Part shown: positions 56,280-64,000 of the stretch, in pieces
Layout of the letters: every line of letters begins with the position of its first letter
Numbering within the stretch: the first letter of the stretch is position 1
DNA from: Desmodesmus armatus
Taxonomy: Eukaryota > Chlorophyta > Chlorophyceae > Sphaeropleales > Scenedesmaceae
Assembly: GCA_007449985.2 (NCBI GenBank)
Contig: VIIQ02000736.1
Location: 1 to 64,000, forward strand
Reading direction: 5' to 3'
DNA: 64,000 nucleotides
Program-made: the position numbers and the translations under genes
Notes under the pieces: model-generated
Seen by the model: the letters and a program-made list of their open reading frames with translations, nothing else
What the model was told of the DNA's origin: nothing
Database searches by the model: none

Positions 56280-56800
56280 GTTGGTTATGTCAACAGGAGG
56301 CTTTTGACACAGTGCATGGCCAGCATGTGGCATGGCATGCTGCTCTGTTGATGCACAGTCACAGCCCAATACCGGCTGTACAGAGCTGTATTCCACAATC
56401 AAGCAAGTGAGGTATCGTGCTGATGACTGGGGCACACTAGATACTCATCTTGCCCACAACTGAAAACAGTTTTGATGTCAGCTGTTTCAAGGCACTGGCA
56501 AGGCTACAGCATCACCGCAGCTTCTCACAGGTGCTTCCAGCAAAATGCCATCAATGGACCCAGGCGCTATTCAAGTGTCATCAAGGTCTCCTGGGGGCAT
56601 GCGCATTTGCAGCGCTGTGCTTCACCCTCCTCCCATGCTCAAACGGCTCCACAACCATTTGACAGTTCCACTGTCAAACAGTTGGTCGAAGCTGTACATA
56701 ACTTCCCAAAACAGCAGCTTGAACGACTGGAAGCTAGTTTGTGTGGCAGCTCCACATCCGCCCCACAGCAGTACCAACACATCAGTACCTGAGGTGTGTG
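56280..56800. repeat. Dispersed ~500-base repeat, copy 2 (pair with 32555-33060)
   Basis: Same shared blocks in the same order as 32555-33060. This copy has an intact central part between GATGTCAGCTGTTTCAA and the CATGCGCATTTGCAG block that is rearranged in copy 1. Confidence 0.75.
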
Positions 56801-57680
56801 CCTGCTTTCACTTCCTTACGCCCCTTAAAGTATAAGCCCCACAGTTGGCCCAGTGTGCATCTTGGGGCAACCCCCCCCCCCCCCCTTGACCCCCCCTGCC
56901 TCCCACCCACTTGCCCCCTTCTGCACCTTGGGGGGGCTCCGCCCCCCCAAACCCCCCCCGGTGCCAGGGTGTCACCAACCTCCAGACAGTGATCACAGTC
57001 CGATACCTGGGGCCCCTTGCACCCATGGGCACATGTTCCACGTGGAACAGATCTAGAGCAGCACCAGACAACTTCAGGCGCCTTACACATAAAGTCAATG
57101 AAAATCGGCTGGAGGATTCACAACGTCCCGCCAAGTCAGGTGTATCAAAGTCAACCACAGCTGCACCTGACGGCAGTCAAACCTTGAGGGTGGTGGACCC
57201 GGCATTGGTGCCGCTTGTCTTGCACCCCCAACGACACAACCCTGTTGGAGGAACGAACACTTGCCAAGGCTTGTTTCACGTGTCCTCTAGTTAAATGAGG
57301 GTTTGAAGCAAGGGGTGAAGGTCAGTGAAGGTCAGGTGAAGGCCACTGACACAACTCATGTAACACTTTTGCTGCACCACCGCATGGCACAGGTACAGCT
57401 TATTGCGACAATCACAGTGGCTACGTCGAGGTCTGACACTTTACCGCTTCACTAATGATCTGGTGGAGGTGCACACGGCCTGAAAGCCTGAAGAGAGGTC
57501 AATGCAATGAAGACTCTGATAGTAGGTGCTGCTTGAACATGTACAGAGTAGCCAGCAAAGCCTCTTGCACATAAGTTGCTGCTGTCACTGTTGCTGTTAC
57601 ATGGTTTAGGCCATGAACACCCCTCAGGCACCCTACACGCCTCCTGGGGAGAGCCATCAGTCACGTGCAACATCAGCCCC
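56801..57680. other. No gene recognised
   Basis: 56868-56970 is a mass of C and G runs. The remainder to the stop of the next gene shows no exon. It includes the presumed 3' UTR of the gene at 57681-58856. Confidence 0.55.
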
Positions 57681-58856
57681 TCATGCCATGACAGTGACAC
57701 CAACAAGATCATCGACGGCCTCTCCAACAGCATCACCAGGTGTTGGGTCAGACGGCACGCCAGCAGCCCTGATGATCTCATCAGCCGCATCAGCTGCATC
57801 TGCTGCAAGCTCTGCTGCTAACTTCAACTCGGCAACAGGCCTAGCCTCCCGGGCAGCTTGCTTCTTCTCACTGCCCCCCATGATCACGTCAACGAGACCC
57901 CCAACCGCGTCAGCAACTTCCGATGTGGTTTTGGTTGCGGCATCTGCAACGCGCCTTGCTCGGGGGTCCGGCCGCATTCCCGCAGCCCCATTATCTCATC
58001 AGCCGCATCAGCTGCCTGATTGGCAAGCTCAGCTGCTGACTTGACCACAACTGCCCCGCCCTTCGCTGCTGTTACTCCCTTGGTCTGCCGGGCCGCCCTG
58101 TTTGCTGCCCTAGAGGGCTTGCTGCGGACCACTGCAGATGCTTCGCCGAAGTCTGCGCTGACAGCCAAAAGGCGGCGGCCCAAGACATTCAATGAGCCAC
58201 ACAAACAAGGGCAGAGCTCAGCTGCTTTCGTAATGCAAACAGAAGTGTCCAAACCAGCACAGACTGTGGAAGTGTCGGGGCACGCTGGTGCACTGGTTTC
58301 AGCTTCGATTGAGTCCAGGATGTCGGATATGGTTGGTAAGGGGAAGATGCGCAGCTTGCGGCCGGGAAGATTGTTGTTGGACAGATGCTGAGCAGCAGCG
58401 GCCGCGGGCGTTGCAGGTTGGACTGGCTCAACAAGGCTCGGCTGGATGCCTGTGCCGTGCCAGGGCACGTCCTGGTCGGGTATGAGCCTGCATGATGCAG
58501 CCAGCACAGTATTGTTGGAAGTTTTGCCATGTTGCGACTACCCATGGCGGGAGGTGCATGCATTCAACTTGACTCAAGTCATGCCTGAGGCATCAAGATG
58601 TTGAGAGCGTCTGTTAGGAGCAAAGGGGGCTGCAGGCTTCTTGGAGATCTTGTAAGCCCCACGGGGGGCTGCTGCGTGCTTTTCAGCAGGCTGGACAGCT
58701 GGAACTGTGCTGCTCATCTGATGACAGCGGTAGCCACAACATCAATGCGGTGGACTGGCGGCCAAAACAGGACACTCACCCCCAAGACCCTGCCACCATG
58801 CAGAGCAGCAGGACACCAGCGAGGCCTGAGCGCAGTCCCATGATGTTCTTGAGCAT
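57681..58856 (-). CDS. Small secreted Ala-rich protein with N-terminal cysteines
   Basis: Exon 1 (58856-58780) encodes a clear signal peptide, MLKNIMGLRSGLAGVLLLCM to GSW, and ends at a GTGAGT donor in phase 2. Exon 2 opens at 58487 (CATGCAG acceptor) in the matching phase with LIPDQDVPWHGTG. It then has a Cys-containing part (CPDTSTVCAGLD, CITKAAELCPCLCG) and an Ala-rich helical part with a repeated AAELANQAADAADEI / AAELAADAADAADEI. Near 57955-57985 the frame shifts: one frame stops at 57884, while RRVADAATKTTSEVADAVGG and the second repeat continue in another frame to 57681. I take the two as one protein with a one-base error or mutation. No known family; probably cell wall, vacuolar or extracellular. 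Confidence 0.6.
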
Positions 58857-59689
58857 GTTGTGAATTGTTTGGAGCTGTAGCCGGGCCTGTAAAATGAACA
58901 GTTGACGTGTAGGGCGCGAGGCTAACGCAGGTACGACCAGTCAACTTCTCGTTTGCCGCTTTGTTTGACCAATAGAGAGGCTGGATGGCATATTTGGTGA
59001 TTTTCATAAGCGCCAAAGCACGTTTATGTGCTTGATGATCTTGCATGTTCCTCCGACAATCATCGGCCGGCACGCGAACGACGACTGAAGGTCGGTGCAC
59101 ATGCATGGAATGCCACGTGGGCATCTCGACACCACATAATCCGACAACACTAAACATGCATGCAGGATCAAAGCTTCAACTCCAACAAATGCCCAAGCAC
59201 ACAGACCATACCCTCCACCACAGGTACTGTACAACTTCTGCTGGTGCAGCAACCGCAGGGTAGGCCTGCCTATGGACAAGTACTGCCACCATAGCCAAGT
59301 ACAAGTCCATTTCCATACTAGGCAGCAGCATAGGACATCCTGCCGTACATCAACACAACAGTGCCAGGCTGGCATAGGTGCTGTACCGCCTGGTCCAACT
59401 ATGCAATTGCCACTGCTCAGCAGAACCCCAGGCTGGGCTCCTGAGTAACTGAGCAGATGCTGGAAATGCCACAATCCTCCACAGGGCCAGGTACAGCCTG
59501 ACATGCAAGGGCACTGCTCCGCCAAACCCCAAGGTTGGGCTCCTGAGCAGATGCCGTGTGTGCAATAGTCTATCAGAATGGCATGCGCTGCTGGTGCACA
59601 GCCCTGCCACTCGCAGTCCAACCAGCACTCGCTGTAAGGCTGTCCACCCACGGTCACAGGTGTCAGCCCCCAAACAGCGACTGCAGGAG
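58857..59689. other. No gene recognised; 5' flank of the secreted-protein gene
   Basis: Contains the presumed promoter of the gene ending at 58856. A 558-codon minus-strand frame (59004-60680) spans this region and the minisatellites but has no domain and follows the repeats. Confidence 0.5.
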
Positions 59690-60120
59690 AGGGCAGCTTG
59701 CCTGTCAAGGGGCAAACGGCAGCAGCAACACTCCCCCACTCATGCAACGGCAGCAGCAACACTGTCAGACTCATGCAACGGCATGTCTTGTGGCATGTTT
59801 GGGAGGTCAGCTTGCCTGTCAAGGGGCAAAAAAAAGGGCTTGGCAGCGACAACGGCAGCAGCAACACTGTCAGACTCATGCAATACAGCAGCTTGCCTGT
59901 AGAGAAGGGGGCCAGCAGAAGGACAGTTGTCCAGTGCTCAACGTGGCATGTCTTGTGGCATGCAAGAGAGGGCAGCTTGCCTGTCAAAGGGCAAAAAAAG
60001 GGCTTGGCAGCGACAACGGCAGCAGCAACACTCTCCCCCTCATGCAACGGCAGCAGCAACACTGTCTGACTCATGCAATACAGCAGCTTGCCTGTAGAGA
60101 AAGGGGCCAGCAGAAGGACT
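59690..60120. repeat. Minisatellite, GGCAGCTTGCCTGTCAA type
   Basis: Four imperfect units combining GGCAGCTTGCCTGTCAAGGG with AACGGCAGCAGCAACACT and CTCATGCAA, partly arranged as a ~190-base higher-order repeat. Confidence 0.85.
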
Positions 60121-60129
60121 TTCCTTAGT

Positions 60130-60430
60130 AGCGCGGCTGTCTTGCCTTGTCTTGTTGAGGTGCCGCAGGTTGAGCAGCGTGCCAGCCTGTCCTGTCCACA
60201 GATGCTGCCAGTGCAGGACCTGAACGCAGGACATTGTCTTGTCTTGTGTGCAGGTGCTGCAGTTTGGGCTGCATCCCATCCTGTCCTGTCCACAGATGCT
60301 GCTGAGTAGCACCTGCAGGAACGAAACTGTCTTGTCTTGTGCTGAGGTGCTGCAAGTTGAGCGACATTCCAGTCTGTCCTGTCCACACTTGCAGCCAACT
60401 CGTTAACGCGTGCTGTATTGTCCTGTCTTG
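60130..60430. repeat. Minisatellite, TGTCCTGTCCACAGATGCTG type
   Basis: Three to four units of ~95 bases, each with TTGTCTTGT...GGTGCTGCAGTTTG...CCTGTCCTGTCCACA. Confidence 0.85.
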
Positions 60431-60439
60431 TGTGCAATA

Positions 60440-61003
60440 TGTAGGAATGTAAGGGTGCGGGCCTGCCAATTTGTCTCGTCCTATCACAGGATGAGTGCCG
60501 TTTGAACAAGGCCTGGTGACTGTCCTGATGGCAAAAGAGCAGAAGTGTGACGTGCAGTTCTGCACTGCCTGTTGCTAGGCCATACCGGCCTACACACTGA
60601 ATTCGACGTGTATCCGTCATGTGTCGTTTAGAACTGCGTGCCGAATGCTCTGACGAATTGTTCGAACTGATGGTTGACAACTACCTCACTCTGGGTTACT
60701 CGATCCGACACGTGGCCTCCAGGGGGTGTTTGTCCGTCTTGCACCCAGCACATACCGCACAACTTAACTCAGGGATAACCCAGCAACATCGACCCAGCTT
60801 TTGCCCCGAACAGCACAGCAACGGTTTGCTGTGACAAGGAATTCCATCAAGCAGGCTTCCAAGAGCGTTCGAGGATTTCACATCAAAGCTCATGTTCACC
60901 TCATGGAGCCCCACACCCCCCAGGGGCACAGCAAGGCCTTACAGCCGCTATGATAGCGTCGGCCACATTTCCTGCCCCACAACCTACCTTCTGGGTTCCA
61001 CAG
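60440..61003. other. No exon assigned; possible 5' part of the next gene
   Basis: The first exon I can place in the gene at 61004 needs one base from an upstream exon, so more coding sequence must lie here or further left. A 71-codon plus frame at 60619-60834 (CRLELRAECSDELFELMVDN) is a candidate but I could not link it by a phase-correct donor. Confidence 0.4.
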
Positions 61004-64000
61004 ACAGATATTACCAGGGCTTTGATGAGCGGACAATGCTGCCCACCAGTTTGCTGCAGTATGACGTCCAGTGTCATGCAGGCCAGGCGTTTGTGGACAT
61101 GCTGCTGGTGTGCCAGTACCACCCGGTAAGGAACCTCTGATATCATGCTATGATCGATGCAGGACGTATCATGCATGATGCAACCACCCACCTCAGGCCA
61201 TGGTGGAATACTGAGCAGCATTCGGCCGATGTTGTCATGTGACACAGTGATGTTTCAGCCACCTAGTAGCGTGTGCATTGCCACCGCTCTGAGCTGCCCA
61301 CCAGAGCAACATGGCGAAATATCACATGGGTGGGCAGCCGCTGGTGTTTGCTGTGCCAATGATTGCAGCGCTTGCCCAAGTCGGAGTGTGTCTTCCTGCT
61401 TCCAAAGACTGCAGACACCACCATCACCGAGGTCACCATCAGATACATGGTGAGGCACACCCCCTCCGACCATGCCATTGCCGTTTTGTTGATCGTCCCG
61501 ATAACAGAGTGTGGTAGACTTGGCACTGGTGACCAAGACAGACACCCATTTGTTCAAGCAGAGCAGGGAGGCGACCGGAGCCGCTGAAAGGCATGTGACT
61601 GAAAGCAAGAAAGACAGACACAGCCACAGCTCTGTCTCATTGTCGAAAGGGCCATCTTGGGCCATGCCACCATGTGTGTGCCGCATGAACCCGGCTGCCA
61701 GTCTGTACTACAGTGTAGAAGTGATCTGCTCTTGACCCGGCCAAGTGTGGCACAAGTCAAGGTCACATGCAGTTGCACTTTGCATGGGTGCCACCCCGCA
61801 GTGCTGCCCGCATTTCACTTTTTCACTTCCTCGTCGGACGCATGCCTTTCAGGAGGAGTCATTCCCACCGGGTGGTAACAAAACTGGCTGTTGCCATGTC
61901 TTGCAGGAAAAGTCAAGCATGCGGGCGACGATGGTGGTGCACACCGACGACTATGAAGAAGGTACATGACGAATGCACCAGGGTCTTCTGGCCCGGATAT
62001 GGCATATCCTTACGGACCCATTAGGCATTGGTGGATCACGTTTTGAAGTCACTGACTGGCTGCACAAGTTGCCAGCGGCTGGCAAGTTGACTAAATGATG
62101 ATCGCATTGACATAATATTGCTTCACGCAATGCATGCCATGTGTTTTAGAACCAAACGGGTTTTTGCCAGTGCTGTGTTTGAGACGCAACAGCTATGCCT
62201 CCTCTGTGTCTTCCGTACATTCTGCACTGCAGCTACAGGCAATGCAGCCTACTACTATGCATTCAAAGAAGACAACGGTAGCCTAGATCTTTTTGGCCCG
62301 GCCAGTCAAACCCCTGAGGCATTTGAGAGGCGGACTGAGTTTGCAGAGTTCAACGCTCGGGCGAACCCAGAGTGCTTCGAGCTCCCCATCACAAACGGTG
62401 CGTTTGCGATCACAGCCAACAGCTTGTGGGGGTTGGTTGTGTTTCTCTGCATTCCTGTGACATAGGCTATGCTAAAGCTGAAACTCAGCACAGTGCCCAC
62501 TCTGTTACTCATGATGGGGCCCTGACGGGCACTCCTTCCCCTCTAGTCCATCGGATGGGGACGTGCATTTTGCATTGTGTAGCCTTCAACTACTTGTTGG
62601 CATCAGACTCATGCAGCTGCTCGACGACTGGCGACTTCAGCGCAGCATCACATGTCTCGTGGGTTCAACTGCAGTGGGTTCATTGCTGCAGCTGCCCCGG
62701 GCGACAGGTATGAGATTCATGTGAAGTATTCGCAGCCGATGTGCTTTGAAGGTGCTACAGGGCGCTGCTTTCTGGAGCTGCCAACAAGGATGCCACAGGT
62801 GCGCGCCAAGATGAAGTGTTGATCGTTGTCACATCAGCCCACGTTGAGACTCTCCCTTATGTATGCACCACAGGGCCGTTTTATTGGGAATGCCATCCCG
62901 CAATGATTGCCGCTGCCGCCGTCTTCAGGATGCACAGTGTTGTCATACATCATAGCACAGATGTGTATGTTGTCGTATGGGTTGGATGAATCGCAGCACG
63001 GTGCCGATAGTTTGTCACCACGGCTGTCTGTGGCACTTGCATCTGCCGATTTGCAGGATTGCCTGCCCCCAGGTGTTGATGCGAAGTCTGTTTTGGAAGC
63101 TACAGTGACCTTTGACACAGGTGCTGCTTCCGGACTTACGTCTGTCGTTGTCACAGCAGTGCTGCTGACACATGGGTATCTTGATTCTCACACTGCTGCA
63201 CGACCCTATTTGCCTCACTAACAGTAACCTCTAGCAGGACAGCATAGCCAGTCTTGAAGCACTTCAAGTTGACCAATGCATTCCAGTCAACAAATGATCA
63301 CAGTGAATCCCTATGGAACTTCACTGCACCCAAGCTTGTTCCGAACAAGTTGTCACGAGTTGTGACAACCTGCGCAGTGCCGTATTTGGGTGCCACCAAG
63401 TTTTGGCAAAAGGTCTTGGCACCCTCACTCTCATCTGCTGTGTGTGCTGAATGCATCACTTTGCAGTGATGAGTATGAGGGTGAGCATGAACTACCCTTT
63501 CAACAGGACAGACTGCCAAGAGCCCGGCACGGTCACCATCAAATTGGACAACAGCACAGACAATGTGAGTGCTCAGCACCTGGCAGGTGATCAAAGCTGG
63601 CAAGAAAATTTCCAACATTTCACCCTCAGGGTCGGACCTGGGCCGGGTGGGCTCAGAGTGCGCACTACATGCTACCACTGGCATGCCAGTGCGCAGTGCC
63701 AACTTGATGTTGACTTTACATGCCACAGAAAGGATTTATTTTTTGAAGTGCAATACTACTAAGAGTCTTCAAGAACAGGATGTTCCTTTGTGATTTGTCA
63801 CTTTTCCTTGTCTGACGTGCTCCGAGCGTGTGTGTGAAAGTGTGTCTCTGAAACCTGTCCCACATGCTTTCAGGAATGGCCAGTCAGCAATCTGCTGGTG
63901 GAGTGCTCAATCTGGCGAGACAGTGTAACAGCAGTGTTACAGGTGCAGCCGCCACAGACAGCACCCAAGGCTGGCGGCGTTGGAAGCACGTTGGGTACGT
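61004..64000 (+). CDS. Repeated extracellular-type domain protein, 8 exons seen (partial at both ends)
   Basis: Exons 61004-61125, 61369-61449, 61853-61961, 62239-62397, 62641-62798, 63057-63120, 63467-63564 and 63874 to the edge. All borders are GT..AG and all seven internal junctions agree in phase, with no stops. The product has a recurring pattern of about 55 residues: a beta-like strand ending in or near Cys (VDMLLVCQYHP, YEIHVKYSQPMC, VSMNYPFNRTDC, SNLLVECSIW), then a Cys-x-x-L/E-P segment (ECVFLLPK, ECFELPIT, RCFLELPT, DCLPPG, DCQEPG). N-x-S/T sites occur. This suggests tandem beta-sandwich domains in a secreted or surface protein. I do not recognise the family. Unlike the genes at 13-25 kb and 34-37 kb, its introns contain no exon-edge copies. 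Confidence 0.7.

Noticed and set aside
57778..58030. Further hammerhead ribozymes at other CTGATGA or CTCATCAG sites
   Set aside because: I checked the other CTGATGA-like sites I noticed (for example 22921, 32702, 56420, 57778 and 57990); none is followed by a closable helix II and GAAA at the right spacing.
59004..60680. 558-codon minus-strand open frame
   Set aside because: It spans two minisatellites and unrelated flanks, has repeat-derived Leu/Cys-rich composition and no domain, and overlaps open frames on the other strand.

Overview
This is a nuclear segment from a eukaryote, most likely a chlorophyte green alga of the Chlamydomonas/Volvox/Haematococcus group. That placement is inferred from several things: intron-rich genes with GT..AG borders, long (CTG)n, (CA)n and poly-C/poly-G tracts, an algal cysteine-rich extracellular module, a Kangaroo/PAT-type retroelement with split direct repeats, and a large beta-helix plus multi-pass membrane protein. 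The species cannot be fixed from the sequence alone.

Layout. 1-7367: 2.5 copies of a 2.97 kb tandem repeat. 7367-11866: three blocks of densely packed short hairpins separated by copies of one ~0.9 kb spacer. 13041-19902 (minus): a 12-exon mTERF-like gene of 630 codons, phase-consistent throughout. 20610-24860 (plus): a divergently transcribed TspO/MBR gene with an LEA-like C-terminal tail. 27574-30798 (minus): an uninterrupted 1074-codon beta-helix/membrane protein. 33996-37423 (minus): the spliceosomal protein CWC15; its fourth intron holds a retrozyme-like unit with two complete type I hammerhead ribozymes. 39457-40121: two exons of a cysteine-rich extracellular protein. 40128-42475: a nest of related repeats. 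42554-43092: a tRNA-derived SINE. 43253-47786: a PAT/Kangaroo-like retroelement with identical terminal repeats. 47787-53650: no recognisable gene. 54150-55790: a hypothetical ORF with tandem copies of its end, then a fragment of the beta-helix protein family. 57681-58856 (minus): a small secreted Ala-rich protein. 59690-60430: minisatellites. 61004 to the right edge (plus): a gene encoding a repeated extracellular-type domain, running off the window.

Three observations stand out. First, the hammerhead ribozyme pair at 34948-35461 lies on the same strand as its host gene and would release a 466-nt RNA. Second, in the mTERF-like, TspO and CWC15 genes the exon-intron junctions are duplicated, once to seven times, into the adjacent intron: acceptor plus exon start always upstream, exon end plus donor always downstream. 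The genes at 27574 and 61004 show nothing of the kind. Third, the hairpins at 7367-11360 keep a pyrimidine-rich CCTGN loop while their stems change with compensatory pairs.

Several real exons carry single-base gaps in C or G runs, so some frameshifts may be consensus errors rather than mutations.
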